From Corythucha ciliata (taxonomy: Eukaryota > Arthropoda > Insecta > Hemiptera > Tingidae): a stretch of DNA of 64,000 bases. The stretch lies in the NCBI GenBank assembly GCA_038030265.1, contig CM075938.1, positions 1,775,009 to 1,839,008 of the forward strand, in the 5' to 3' direction. A program made the translations under genes and the position numbers. Positions within the stretch are counted from its first letter, which is position 1. Every line of letters starts with the position of its first letter. The notes beneath the pieces were generated by a model. The model saw only the letters and a list, made by a program, of their open reading frames with translations, made no database searches and was not told where the DNA came from. This document shows positions 11,413 through 23,099 of this stretch, piece by piece.

Positions 11413-11808
11413 ACAAGCCAAGTTAATAGGAGCATTCAGGGGGCGTAATTGTTAGGGGGTTTTCATTTAATTAAATTTTACACAGTTCTCCGGAGCTACA
11501 AAAATTTTCCCACAACAACGGTAACGTGATCTTCAACCCGGACCTTTTGTGGCCCTCCGCGCAGTGGCGTCTATCAGGGGGGGGGGGTTGGAGGCGACCT
11601 GCCTCCAATTGACGCTGTCAGGGGGGGAAAAATACGATTTTTGGTAAAACCCAGGGGGGGATTCATAAAAGTACCAGTAATTTTATTTTATTTTATTTTT
11701 TATTTTTTTTTGTCATCTGATCAACAACTACTTTATTGTTCTACTTGATGTTTTTAACGACACGACTACAATTTATATTTTATGGCTTCAGGGTAGATAA
11801 TTATAAGG

Positions 11809-13716
11809 CTATATCACAGCAATATCACAGATGAGGTTCCTACGCCTATCACAGCTGGAGAATGTCTTGCAGGGTGCGAGGTTTTGCAGGGTGTTGTCTT
11901 GCAGGGTGGGAGTCCTGCTCTTTTGAGTTTGAATAACAGTCCCATGTGCCAAACTTTGTCGAAGATCGAGAAAGGCACAAACAGTATGCTGTTTTTTTTC
12001 GAACCCCTTTATTATGTTCTCGGTTATTCTGTAGACCTGGTGGACTGTTGAATGTTTCTCTGTAAAACCGAACTGATGGGGCACGGCGAAATCCGGGTAC
12101 AGTCTCATTAATCGGATCTTCAAGCATTTTTCGAGAAGTTTTCCTAATATTGGTAGGAGACTTATTGGGCGGTAACTGGTCGGACATTTTTTGTCTTTCT
12201 TTGGTTTGTGAATTACAATTTCCGCTTTTTTCCAACTTTTTGGGAAGTATTTAAATAGCAGGCAGTTGTTAAAAATGCTTACTATGTTCATAATTCCTTT
12301 CAAGGGAAGACGTTTAATTACAGCTGCTGGTATGTCGTCATGACCAGGGCTTTTTTTATTTTTTAGCTGATTTATATATTTTTTTACTTCGTTTGGAGTG
12401 ATGAATGACAGTGGTAGTTCTACTGTACTTTGAGGAGCTTTAACGTACTCTATGACTTCAGCATCTATATCCCCGTCAAGCTCGGAAGGACCAAAGCATT
12501 GTTCGAAGTAATTGCTGAATTCGCGGCATTTTTCTTCGTCCGTGGATTTGTAGGAGTTTCCTATTTTCAAGGGTGGGATTGTCTCCGTCTTTCTGAGTAG
12601 TTGTTTTGTAGCACGCCATAAAGAATTGTCTTTAGGATGAATGTTTTCCAGGAATTCTTGATATTTCGAGTGGTGATGCGCGTCCAATTTTGCCTTAACT
12701 CGCCTTTGGAGATTATTTATTTCGCGTTTAAGCACTGGGGTCCTGAACCTTTGCCATTGACGTCGCAGGGCATTTTTATATCTTATTAGTTCAATAATTT
12801 CGTTCGGGATATGTTCATTTGGATTGAACCGATTTGGTGTCGACGGGCACGGTTGCTCCGAAGCAGTTGTCACGGCATTTTTGAGCACCTGGGTGAAGGC
12901 TGTCACCTCATTGTCATTAATGTACTCTTTCATGCGAGACCAACATATTTTTCCTCTTATTAGCTTCTGCCTTACATTTAGCTGTATAGGTGAACTGAAT
13001 GATAGTATTGTAGGCGAATGGTCCGAACTGAGCTCTCGAAGGTTGCTAGTGAAAATAGGGGAGGAAATCCCTCTTGAAATAGCAATGTCGAGGATGTCAG
13101 GAGATCTCCCGGGTCTGAAGAAAGTTGGTTCTGTTGGCGCGATTATATTGAATTGGTGCAGGCAGGACAGGTTGTTTAGCAGTCGGCCATGTCTGTTCTC
13201 TTTGCGGCATCCCCATGCTATGCTTTTTGAGTTGAGATCCCCGACTAACAGACAGCGGTTTTGGTTAAGGAGCGAAGTTAGCTCACTTCCGGCTAAATCT
13301 TTATTTGGAGCTTTGTAGATCGCAAATATATTTATTTTCGGTTGCGTGTATAAGGTGATTCCACAAGCTTCGAAGTTCGCAAGTGGTGGTGTAATGGCTT
13401 CGTTGTAGGCGAAATTGTTTTTTATGAGAATGGCTACTCCTCCAGCGCGGGTATTTGTTTTGCGATCGCATCTGATTGTGCTGTATCCTGGGATTTTAAA
13501 TTTGTCACCCTTATTTAAGTGAGTTTCGGTTATGCACGCTATGCTGATTTTGTGAGAATAAAGGAAGAACTGGAGTTCATTTTTCTTAGATTTGACACCG
13601 TTTGCATTCCAATTCAAAATATTGATGTAATTGAAATTGACAATGTTATTCGTTTGGTGAGATTGTGGTGCTTGAGGATTAGCGGCCATGTTTGAGAAGA
13701 AATTTAGTTTAGACAT
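11809..13716 (-). pseudogene. Jockey-like ORF2: endonuclease plus truncated reverse transcriptase
   Basis: A 635-residue frame. Residues ~30-250 form an APE-type endonuclease (LNWNANGVKSKKNELQ, ITETHL, LVGDLNSKSIAWG, SSDHSPTI). From about 450 comes the start of a reverse transcriptase (KKSPGHDDIPAAVIK, SYRPISLLPILGKLLEK, HQFGFTEKHSTVHQV, CAFLDL). The frame then shifts, and the normal continuation (DKVWHMGLLFKLKRAGLP) lies in another frame. The palm with the YADD motif is missing. Family ORF2 proteins are about 900 residues or more. Short direct repeats (CTTGCAGGGT) mark the breakpoint near 11870-11910. Confidence 0.8.
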
Positions 13717-14004
13717 TTAAGATTTGTGGTAGTAAGGGTTTTACTATCTCTGTAATAAGGCTGATGATTGAGTTTATGCAGTCGGAGGTGTCGTTGCTGC
13801 TTTCGCAGTTTTTTAAGGAAGTGGTGGATGATCCTTTTTTCAACACTTCGGAGAAGGGCTGTGAGAGGGAGGGTGTAGGGGGGTGTTCAGAAAACTTTTT
13901 CTTCGCGTTTTCTTTTTCAGTGGTTAATATACGGCCTTCTTCTTTTCTCGGTGACAGCCTCTGGTAGAATTCACATCCCCTATAGTTTGCGGGGTGGTTC
14001 TTAC
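13717..14004 (-). pseudogene. Jockey-like ORF1, C-terminal part
   Basis: Reading minus from 14004: NHPANYRGCEFYQRLSP, a Ser/Thr/Lys-rich stretch, and a stop overlapping the ORF2 start. NHPANYRGC is the conserved tail of the Gag-like zinc-knuckle block in Jockey ORF1. The front part lies beyond the Copia insertion at 17525-17716. Removing the Copia and one CTTAC copy brings GDCGK-type codons next to NHPANYRGC in frame. Confidence 0.7.
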
Positions 14005-14150
14005 AATTGGAAAAAAGGCTAGATTAGGAGCTGATTGACGAAGACGATTCTGTATTTATTTGTAGCAGAGAGAGAAACAACAGATAAAAGAGGAACAAGG
14101 GAAAAAAGGAGGGGACGCGAAAGATTTTTTTTTTAAAAATATTTACAACA
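14005..14150 (-). repeat. 3' LTR of the decayed Copia element
   Basis: Starts AATTGGAAAAAAGGCTAG on plus and ends ATTTACAACA. It matches 17370-17524 except for a few substitutions and a 9-bp deletion in the AGGAGG block, so the copy is not recent. Confidence 0.85.
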
Positions 14151-14175
14151 TCGCAGAAATCCAACTTCTGTTTTT

Positions 14176-16324
14176 CTAGGGCTTTCTGAGAGAATCGGCG
14201 ATCATTCTCTCTGGAGGCAAAAACTCGAGGACGATTTCGCCATTTCTGATTTTTTCTTTGATGAAATTATGGCGAACATCTATATGTTTTGTTCTCGAAT
14301 GATAGCCTCCATTTTTGGCGAGGTTCAATGCACCTTGGTTATCCACATAAAGTGTCGTAGGAGTGCAGCAATTTCTCAGTTCTCTTCTGAGACCACGGAG
14401 CCATAAAGCCTCTTGGATCGCTGCCGAAGTTGCCATAAATTCTGCTTCTGTCGTGCTCAGAGTCACTGTTGGTTGTCGTTTTGAATTCCAGGAAATCGCG
14501 GAACCGTTATTTAGAAAAACATAACCGGTCGTTGATTTTCTTTCATCCTCGTCTGACGCCCACAGTCAGCATCACAATATCCAACAAGGTCGCACTTGTC
14601 ATCTTTTCGCGGGACTCCGTTCAATTCCAGTTTCATTTCTTTTGTTCCCTTCAAATATCGCATGATTCTTTTTACAGCGTTCCAGTATGAAGGACCAGGA
14701 CAGGCGTTGAATCGGCTTACATAATTCACAGAGAAGCAGATATCCGGTCTTGAAACTTGGCTGATGAATAGTAAGCTTCCAACGGCTTCTTGATAGGGAA
14801 CACTTGACATTCTCTTTATTTCATCGGGTGTATTCGGTGACATCTGTTTTGAGAGTTTTTCTTTGAAATTCAATGGCGTGTTCAACGGATTGCAATTTTC
14901 CATACCGTAGCGTTTCAGCACATCTCTAATGTGAGACGCCTGGTCGATAAATATTTTCTTATTCTTTCTGTCTCTAGTAATTTGTATTCCGAGAAAATAT
15001 TTAGCTTCACCCATATCCTTCATTTTGAAATTTTTCATTAGCTGCTGTTTTATTTCATTTTTCACCTCGTCGTTGTTGCGCAGATGATTATTTCTGAGGT
15101 GTTCATTCTATAGAAAATGCACCTGTCCGTTTCAGATTGCTTCAAGCCAATTTTTTTAAGGACTCCTTCGAGCTTCAAATTCCAAACTCGACTGGCTTGT
15201 TTGAGTCCGTACAACGATTTTTTTAATTTACACACTTTGTTCGGTGACGAAACAAAGTTTTCGGGCCGCAACATGTAGATTTCTTCATCTAATTCTCCCT
15301 GAAGAAATGCTGTCACAGCGTCAAGCTGGTCGATGTCCAGGTCAAGCTCAGCAGCTAGGGCCAGCAAGTACCTTATTGACGTGTACCTTACCCACAGGAG
15401 AATAGGTTTCGTGGTAGTCTATCCCTTTCTTCTGTGAGTACCCCTTAATCACGAGACGGGCTTTGTGTTTGACTATTTCACCGCCAGCATTCCTCTTTGT
15501 TTTGAATACCCACTTGCAATCGATGGGCTTTTTACCATGAGGCAAATCGGTCAAAATCCAAGTACCATTGTCAATCGAAGCTTCGTACTCTTCCTCCATT
15601 GCTCTCTTCCATTGTTCTTTGTCAGAGCGGCTGAGAGCTTCGTCTACAGTTGTCGGATCGTCGAGTTCTGCTGTTCCAACATAATACGAAACAAAGTCAT
15701 CCAGATTTTTCGGTCTTCTTCTAACTCTTTCCCCTCGTCGTAAGTGCGACTTTCATTTTCACATGGCGGCGAGGGTACATCTGATGTTGAAGTAGAATGC
15801 CTGGTGACATTATCGACGATAGGTTCCTCATGTACAATATCGTCTCCGGCAGCTTGATTGATCACAGGTGTCGTCTCTTCCAGAAGTTTCGGATCAGTTG
15901 GAAAGAAAAACATTGATTTTTCGGAGTTTTGTTCTTTTCTCGTCATAAAAGAACTGCCCTTTTCCAATTCGTGAAAAACGACATTCCACGAAGATAAAAT
16001 GGTATTTTTTTGTGGTACGTAGATTCTCCACGCTTTTTGATCTCTTGAATAGCCGATCATGATGCCTTTTTCCGATTTCGAATCAAGTTTCTGCCTCTTT
16101 TGTTTCGGGATATGCATGAACGCTTTGCACCCGAAAATTCGTAAATGTCGTAAATTTGGTTTCTTCCCTGACCAAATCTCAATAGGTGTTTGCCCATTTA
16201 CGCTTCTCGTCGGTTGGCGGTTCAATAAGTAGGCAGCCGTTGACGCAGCTTCCGCCCAAAACTTGTTCGGCAATTCTGACTCCACTAGCATGCATCGAAC
16301 TTTCTCAATAATTGTCCGGTTCAA
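14176..16324 (-). pseudogene. Copia pol remnant: integrase C-terminal part, reverse transcriptase, RNase H
   Basis: Broken frames read in order on minus. 16324-15644: MNRTIIEKVRCMLVESELPN, the integrase region after the catalytic Glu, with the IFGCKAFMHIPKQKR and GIMIGYS blocks. 15599-15348: RT start (CKWVFKTKRNAGGEIVKHKA). 15367-15062: DAVTAFLQGELDEEIYM and KSLYGLKQASRVWN. 15065-14511: MGEAKYFLGIQI, SRPDICFSVNYVSR, VKRIMRYLKGT. 14466-14176: RNase H ([22 protein letters not shown]). The YVDD catalytic segment expected at the 15065 junction is absent. Confidence 0.8.
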
Positions 16325-16624
16325 CCGTTCAGCTTTTCCGTTTTGCTCACTTGTGTACGGTGTTGTCTTTTGGTGGTCGATTCCAGTGGACTGTAAGAAT
16401 GTAGAAAATCTTCGATTGCAATATTCCCCTCCACCATCGGTTCTGAGAGTCTTGATCTTTAAACCCGTCTGATTTTCAACATAATTTTTAAAAATCAGAA
16501 AATTTTCGAATACTTTGTCTTGGAGACAATAAAATAAACGAAAGTCATGTGACTGTAGTCATCTAAAAACGTTAGCATGTAGCGTGATCCGGCGAGTGAT
16601 GCTACTTCGATCGGTCCACAGACA

Positions 16625-17272
16625 TCAGAGTCGCACCAGCTCCAGCCGTCTGGTTGATGAACTCTGACTCGAAGAAAATGGTAGTCGGTGGGTTTTTCCC
16701 CTTGGTTTCGTGAGAAGCGCTTGAGATTTTTCTGAAGAATTCTGAGAAATGTCCTGCAGCAATTTCGTTTTAATTGAATCGGCCGTTACTGCGACTCCGG
16801 AGCTCTCAATTCCCATAATCATTGGCTTATATTCTTCCGGCAGGCCAGCTAGCAATATTGTGCCAATCCATTCATCCGAGACAGTCAATCCAATTCCTGT
16901 CAGTTTGTGAGCCGTCATCACTATTTTGTTTACATACTCTTCAATGGACACACAATCTTCAAATTTTGTCGTTATGAGTGTTTTTAAAAGACTCACTCTT
17001 CTGGTCAGACCTGAATCGTCGAAGGCTTGACTTAAACAGTTCCACGCTTCTTTGGCGTTTTTAGCACCCTGAACGTGAACATAATTGATTGGGTCTACTA
17101 GTAAAACAATTTTAGACCGAGCCTTGGTGTCCTTTCTCTCATCCAGGTCTTCGCCACTCACGCATCCCCATAACTCCTCGGGTTCCAAATACGTCTTGAC
17201 TGCGAATTTCCACGAGTCATAGTTTTCTCGTCCTTTAAGCTTTTCTATCGGAGGAAGCGAGTACCCTGACAT
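16625..17272 (-). pseudogene. Copia gag remnant
   Basis: A 215-residue frame with the Copia-type Gag polyprotein pattern (LKGRENYDSWKFAVKTYLE, AKEAWNCLSQAFDDSG, KTLITTKFEDCVSIEEYVNK, ILLAGLPEEYKPMIMGIE). It stops before the zinc knuckle; the next codons downstream already belong to integrase (GPIEVASLAGSRYMLTFLDDYS), which shows an internal deletion. Confidence 0.75.
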
Positions 17273-17357
17273 TCTGCACCGTTGGAACTGTTCGATAACT
17301 TGGAGACCTTTTTTTTTTTTTAGGTTCTTCTAGCCTCTAGGGTTTGTTCCAGCCGCT

Positions 17358-17369
17358 GGGCCCATAACC
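17358..17369 (-). promoter_or_regulatory. Primer-binding site, initiator tRNA-Met type
   Basis: Minus reads GGTTATGGGCCC directly after the 5' LTR. This is the complement of the initiator tRNA-Met anticodon region (GGGCCCATAACC), the half-tRNA priming site known for Drosophila copia. Confidence 0.7.
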
Positions 17370-17524
17370 AATTGGAAAAAAGGCTAGATTAGGAGCTGAT
17401 TGACGAAGACGATTCTGTATTTATTTGTAGCAGAGAGAGAAACAACTGATAAAAGAGGAACAAGGGAAAAAAGGAGGAAAAGGAGGGGACGCGAAAGATG
17501 TTTTTTTTAAAAATATTTACAACA
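17370..17524 (-). repeat. 5' LTR of the decayed Copia element
   Basis: 155 bp, starting TGTTGTAAATATTT on minus and ending CCAATT next to the primer-binding site. The end is not the usual CA; it was placed from the LTR match, the adjacent primer-binding site and the CTTAC duplication. Confidence 0.8.
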
Positions 17525-17716
17525 CTTACCGCAGTCGCATTGTGTTTCTAGAGTGCAGCAAAGAGACAGACCTCTTTTCTCACGACTTGGCGTGAAAGTC
17601 GTAGTTTTCTGCGCATACATATTCTTCTGCCGATAAATCACCAATGGGGAACTTGCACATTTTTCAATCACCGGTGTTTCTTGAAGAGGGCGCTTCAACG
17701 AGACAACTGCCCACAT
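17525..17716 (-). pseudogene. Jockey-like ORF1 fragment beyond the Copia insertion
   Basis: Minus frame with RGLSLCCTLETQCDCGK just before the Copia. It forms the front half of the zinc-knuckle motif that continues at 14004. The more N-terminal ORF1 is not recognisable to the right, so the LINE is 5' truncated or decayed. Confidence 0.6.
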
Positions 17717-18619
17717 TAAACATTGAAATCAATCAAGGGTTTTTTAGGTGAATTTTTAAAAATTTTGAGTGAGGGTTTGATTGCGTCAAAGGGCAGTTAA
17801 TGAAATGGATGGTGTTGGGAAGAGGGGGGAATACGCGTTTTCTGGGGTTTAATTTGTCTTGTTATTTGTAAACAAAACATTTTAGAATTTCCTCAAATGC
17901 TTCAAAACTGCACACTGACGTCATTTTTCCCTCGTACCATCCATCCCCTCCTGAAGAACTTTGAAATTTATTTAAAAATCACCAGAAGCACCAATCGGTC
18001 AGGAACTACTGTTAATATCCTAGTCCGCATGTGTCAATTCACCGGTATACTTTTCCCCCAAATCGGGCATTCATGCAAGTTTTCCATTCACAGTCGAGAA
18101 ATAATGAATCGTAATCGTAGTTTCAAGGGATAGTTTTCATCAATAGTCATTTTTACAGTCATTATCCAAAGCACTAACAGCGCTAGCTAATTCGGCGTAT
18201 ACTGCCCAAATTTCGAATTTATCGGTAGAAACCGTACAATTGTCGAATAGTCAATAATTATTATCTACCGTAAAAATTATCAGGTTTGGTATGACAGTCT
18301 AATTTTCCGACGTGTACTCAGTCAAAGAAAAATAATTCTTTCTGACGGCAACTTGATCGTTTCCTTGGGCTTGTTTTCCAGGCGTTATGCTTTCGCCTAA
18401 AATCTATATCTCGGGAAAATGACTGACACAATAATAATGTCATCTTATTTATTGCACTCCTATTTCGTATACACTACAACTTGAAGTGAAATTGGTACGT
18501 TTCTGATTTTAATTAGAGCATCACTAGACACTGGCTGAGGCATTATCATTATCAGATCACTCCACACTTGTAATAAACTCGCGGGGTCAAGGGCACTTCT
18601 TCTGACAGTTCTGACTTCT
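17717..18619. other. No recognised gene
   Basis: AT-rich DNA between the Jockey-like ORF1 fragment and the hAT-like remnant. Only short frames with no recognisable domain. Confidence 0.4.
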
Positions 18620-19151
18620 GACTCAAAAAGATACCTAGATGCGAAAATGTTCTTGTCTCAGGGTGATTTTCAAAGCTTCACCGTCAACAGCCTTAAAACG
18701 CTGATACAAAACATAGCACCCAAGGCTGAATATGTACGGTGCAAGAGTCATCGCTTTAACTTGGTGATGAATTCAGCATGCAGCTCATCAACAGAATTGA
18801 AGAAATGTTTAGGGACTTTGGAAGAGCTGCACACGTTCATGTCTGGCTATAAACGTCATGCCAAATTCATGGAGGTCCAAGAATCGTCGAGGAAGTGAGA
18901 ACTAAAAAGCGCGTGGTTTCTACCAGATTCACGAGTACGAGAGATGCGACTGCCACCGTCATGCAAAGTTTCTCATCAATTATTACAAGCTTAGAAAAAA
19001 TGTCTGAAGATCATGAAATGGATCAAATAACTATTTCAAGCGCTTCTGGACTACTGAATAGAATGCACGACATGGCATTCATTAAATCTCTTCACGTACT
19101 GAATAAAATATTTTCTACAACAGGTCCTGTGATCGTGTTGCTTCAAAAGGT
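18620..19151 (+). pseudogene. hAT-like transposase remnant, N-terminal/middle part
   Basis: Two overlapping frames read YVRCKSHRFNLVMNSAC, a CLGTLEELHTFMSGYKRHAKF segment and, after a frameshift near 18895, STRFTSTRDATATVMQSF and NKIFSTTGPVIVLLQK. The H-RLNLVL..C and TRW..R patterns fit hAT transposases of the 52-kDa-repressor/ZMYM class. It breaks off at about 19151, where a minus-strand LINE begins. The C-terminal half resumes at 23290. No BED finger or terminal repeats found. Confidence 0.6.
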
Positions 19152-19697
19152 AGCGAAGTCTACAAATCGTTCTTATACATTCTCTAGGCACATATTCTTC
19201 ACTGAACCACGTTTTTAAATAAATCGATGGAAACATCTGCTTATAGAACCGACCTTTGTTTGAGGAGGAATATCTTTCATTCCATTCTTGGTGATGAGGT
19301 GGTGAAAACAACTTGTAGAACTCGAAATACGACAATTGATTCTTACGTTGTAGAACAGAGGAGGACATTCTAGAAGTTTTCGCAAAGGCATCCGCCTGTT
19401 CATTTCCTATTATACCTCTATGAGCGGGAATCCACATGATGGCAACCGATCTATCTTGCTGTTTCAGCTGCACTATGAGGTGGATCATTTCTACTATTAC
19501 ACTATGAATTTTGGCGGAGACTTTAGTATCTCGAAGGCAATTGACAACACCTTTATTGTCGCATAAGATGAGTAGTTTATCGTGATTAATGTCGTTGAAG
19601 TAATTAATAGCCCCACAAACGGCGACCAATTCTGCAGTGAATACCGATGTAACTGGATGCAAAATAAATTGTCGTACTGATTGCTTAGCTGGATCAT
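19152..19697 (-). pseudogene. LINE RNase H domain
   Basis: TAELVAVCGAINYFND, LLILCDNKGVVNCLRD and MWIPAHRGIIGNEQADAFAK are the RNase H signatures (catalytic Glu, Asp, His). The first catalytic Asp (DGSKSQSG) lies in the preceding frame near 19750. The end reads RTICRLRYLLKQHDH, where hAT-derived codons take over. Confidence 0.75.
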
Positions 19698-19964
19698 ATA
19701 CGGCGCAGCCCTATATTAATAGAGTAATCACAATCACATCCTGATTGTGATTTAGACCCGTCTGTAAATAAACTATAGTAGTCCGGGAACATCGACGAAA
19801 TCCGATTATTATTTAGGATGCTCTCCGAAAAAGTAGCTGGCAAAGACTTGACTGTGACACCGGTGCCTTCGAGAAACGGGGAATAAATTGGGCCGGGCAG
19901 GTTAAATATAGGCAGGACAGTATGTGAAAGGACATGCTGCATCAAATGGTGAATCCTCGTGAAG

Positions 19965-21551
19965 CTACTTGTCAACAACGGTGACTTCTTTTTCACCCAG
20001 TATTTGCCAGTTAAATTGAAGAGATTCAGACTGGAGATGTGTCGTAAAAGTTGTGGGTACATTCCTTTTATTTTTAGAAGCATTCTGTCGGCTGTGATAG
20101 GCCTTTTGGTCTGGATAGGATACTCCCCCGCTTCTCCATAATCCAATCTCTCCATAATCAAATATTGATCGAACTGTGGCTCTATAAAAGGTCATCATCA
20201 TAGAGGGGTCGGCTCCCCAACGTGAATGGCATAGCATCTGCATTATGTTAACGTATTTTTCAGATTTGGAAACGAGATAATTGATATGAGTGGACCAATT
20301 CAATTTACGGTCAAGATGTATCCCCAAGAATTTAACCTCTGCACGTACTGGAATAGAATACTCTCCCATAACGACCATATCAGGCATTGAAATGGCTCGC
20401 GTCCGAGAAAAGGGACAAATTATTGATTTTGAAGGCGCTATTTCAAGACCTAGGTCACGCAGGAAACGACTAAGAGCTGCAACCCCTTGCTCTAATAAAG
20501 GAAGAGAAGACGTAGGGGGCGTGCCCCTCACATAAAGACATATGTCGTCTGCATACTGAAGGATTTGGACTCCTGCGGGTAATATATTTTCTATGAGGTG
20601 TACGTAAATTGCGTATAGTATAGGGCTCAAGATATCGCCCTGGGGTAAACCGCAATGAGACAGACGAGGTCCTAGCATTTTATCGCAAGTAAGTAAGTGC
20701 ATGCGTCGATCCCTTGTAATTGACATGATTATTTTTACAAAATCATAGCAAATGCCGATATCGAACATTTTTTGGGCCAGTATATTCAGGTTCAAATTAT
20801 CGAAAGCGCCCGAAACATCCATCATAATGGCTAGGACAGTTTTATTTTCAGAAAATGCTAATTGAATATATGTGATTAGATGCGCTACGCTATCCAAGGA
20901 GGAACGGCCTCTTCTAAACCCGAACTGACTATAGGCGGAAGAATTCGATAATTTTCCAGCCAAAACTCAAGTCTGTTTTTGAGGATTCTCTCAAATGTCT
21001 TTAGAAGACATGACGCTAATGTTATAGGCCTGTAAGTGTCTGCAACGTTTGGTTGTTTACCTGGTTTAAGTACGGGGATAACGCAGAAGTTCTTCCATTC
21101 TGAAGGCATCTCATCTGCTTTAATAATTCCATTAAAGATTTTAACTAGCTCTCGTTTCGTACTGAGTGGCAAGTGTGATATTATCAGATAATCTATTCGA
21201 TCCATACCTGGGGCAGTATTCAAGGATTTTGTAAAAACTCTTTCAAGCTCCGCCACGTTTAATTAAAACGTTCGTCATAATTGGAGTTTTTACACTAGGT
21301 GAGCAAGGTGGAGGGTTGACGAAATCTGGGGTGAGTTTGTGTAAAAATACTTCACACCATTCGCCTGAATTTGAAGTTGGATTTAGTGACAGGAAAGGAT
21401 TTTTCAAGGCTTTTATATTAGCCCATATATTTTTAATTGGGGTATTCCTGTTAATACTTTCGCAATATTCTTTCCAAGATTTTCTCTTAGCATCCTTGTA
21501 AGTCTTTTTAGCAAAGGCGCTTTTATTTTTGTACATTAGAAAGGTCGACAA
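19965..21551 (-). pseudogene. LINE reverse transcriptase
   Basis: Three overlapping frames. 21551-21243 holds the basic linker after the endonuclease. 21256-20885 holds RT blocks up to ADTYRPITLASCLLKTFERILK. 20963-19965 holds QFGFRRGRSSLDSV, IMMDVSGAFDNL, HCGLPQGDILSPILYAIY and ILQYADDICLYV, with catalytic YADD at 20555-20544, then VKFLGIHLDRKLNW. The catalytic residues survive, but the frameshift near 20960-20890 prevents a full protein. Confidence 0.85.
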
Positions 21552-21594
21552 GTTAGGGGTCCTCTTAAACTCCTTGAATGCCTTCTTCCGTTGT

Positions 21595-22449
21595 TCAGTA
21601 GCCCCTGAACAGTCTTGATTCCACCATAATTATGACTCTTTTAACTACTGTATATTGTCGTTTGGGAGTAGAACGAATCGGTGTTGACAGTTCACAAGCC
21701 CTGTTTAGGTTTGCGATGAGGTCTTCGTAAGTCTTCGAGCATGAATTGGTTAAATATTCTTGAAACTCTTCCCAATCTGCTTTCTCAGTTTGCCATTTTC
21801 GCAAAGTAGGAAATGTGAATCTTCTGCCTTTGTACAATGTGGAGGTAACGTGTATAGGGAGGTGGTCCGAACCCATCGGATCCTGTAGGACTTCCCAATT
21901 GAAATTTTGTGCTATTGCCGCTGAGCAAAATGTGATGTCAATGGCTGAAAAGTTCGAAGGATTCGTGGAATTTATACAGGTTGGAGCGACCGTATTTAAA
22001 TACGTTAGACTTGAGGCATTGGCAGCGTTTAAGAGAACAATTCCCTTCTTCTGGAAAAATCTTGATCCGAATGTCGAATGGTGACAGTTAAAGTCTCCTA
22101 GTATGATTCAAGGATAAGGGATCGAGCTGAAAAAGGCTTCCCATTGATTCTGCGTGAGAGAATTCGTTGGTGAATTGTATGTTGAAATGATGTTGAGAAT
22201 TCCTCCGCTAGAGAGGTTTATTGCAACCCCTACTGTCATTAGGCCGCCGACTGCATATAAATTATTAAGAACATTGAATGTTGGGTTTTGTTTGATAATG
22301 AGGGCAACTCCCGCTTTTCCGTCGTGCCTATCCTTATTTATTATTTGATAGCCGTTAATGCGGTACGTGTTACTTGGCTTGAACCAAGTTTCACATACCG
22401 CTGCGATGTCAAAGTCCCTCTGATTAAGGAGAGCCTCCATCTCACACAA
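21595..22449 (-). pseudogene. LINE APE-type endonuclease remnant
   Basis: 22449-22108 reads FDIAAVCETWFKPSNTYRINGYQII and KAGVALIIK. 21876-21595 reads MGSDHLPIHV, the SDH catalytic end. Between them a shifted frame carries the middle of the domain. A catalytically complete chain is not encoded. Confidence 0.75.
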
Positions 22450-22598
22450 TTTCGAAGCAAGTGATCTGGCATTCCATTGTAGAATTTCCAGTCCAGTACA
22501 GGGTTAAGTAAGGGAAGCCGGCGAAGGCTATTATATTCAGATGATTTAGATTCAACCTGCGTCTTACGTCGTTAGCTCTGTGCCTTCGATTGATTCTC

Positions 22599-23099
22599 TC
22601 AAAAAAATGCGTATGTATCTTCTTCTGTGAATTTCGTGCTATCTACACCCATAGATTTGATCACTTTTTTAATAATGCTTGTTGCCTCTGGTTTTAATAA
22701 AATGTTAAAAATTGAAGGGTTGGTGGATGTATCATCGGGTGCTGCGCGATGGTTATTGTATTGAATTAAGCCACCGGGTGTGTTTTTGCGAGTAGTATTG
22801 TTCACGTGTTCTATAGTTTTGAAATGTTTTGGCGGAGGAGAGTGTAACCGTTTTCGGGAAATGCCCGATTTTTCACTGTCCGAACTTTCCAAATACAAAA
22901 CAAAAGGACCTGAATCTGTTCTACGAAAATAATTAGGGGGACGAACTTTATCGGTTTCCACGTCTTGTGGCGGTGTTATATCTATTGGTTCGTTTTCCTG
23001 CACCCTTGAAACCTCCGATGTCCCTGCCAATTCCTTGGCATGAGGCTCAGACACCTCTATCTCCATGTCGGGGGGTTTCCCCCCTGATTCATCACCCAT
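22599..23099 (-). pseudogene. LINE ORF1 N-terminal remnant
   Basis: A 166-residue frame rich in Pro, Ser and charged residues. NYFRRTDSGPFVLYLE resembles the segment before the RNA-binding part of I-type ORF1 proteins. The zinc knuckles expected afterwards are absent; only about 150 bp separate its stop from the endonuclease. Confidence 0.5.

Larger units (their letters stand above)
11682..14004 (-). mobile_element. Jockey-like non-LTR retrotransposon, 3' part (ORF1 end, ORF2, A-rich tail)
   Basis: This minus-strand LINE runs from the C-terminal part of ORF1 (14004-13717), through ORF2 (13716-11809), to an (AAAAT)n-like tail at about 11710-11682. It is broken at 14004/14005 by a Copia element and resumes at 17525-17716. 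ORF1 ends with NHPANYRGCEFYQ, the conserved end of the Jockey-type zinc-knuckle domain. The ORF1 stop overlaps the ORF2 ATG (ATGTCTAA). ORF2 loses most of its reverse transcriptase, so the copy is dead. Confidence 0.8.
14005..17524 (-). mobile_element. Ty1/Copia retrotransposon, decayed, inserted in the Jockey-like LINE
   Basis: Two LTRs (14005-14150, 146 bp; 17370-17524, 155 bp) flank a minus-strand element. CTTAC at 14000-14004 and 17525-17529 is a 5-bp target duplication. Next to the 5' LTR is a primer-binding site reading GGTTATGGGCCCAGC on minus, which matches initiator tRNA-Met. The internal DNA encodes Gag (17272-16625), part of integrase, reverse transcriptase pieces and RNase H in several frames. 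The protease, Gag zinc knuckle and N-terminal integrase are deleted between 16625 and about 16600, and the YVDD region is lost near 15062. Non-autonomous. Confidence 0.85.

Noticed and set aside
12824..13318. 164-codon plus-strand frame
   Set aside because: Antisense shadow of the LINE endonuclease-RT frame on minus.
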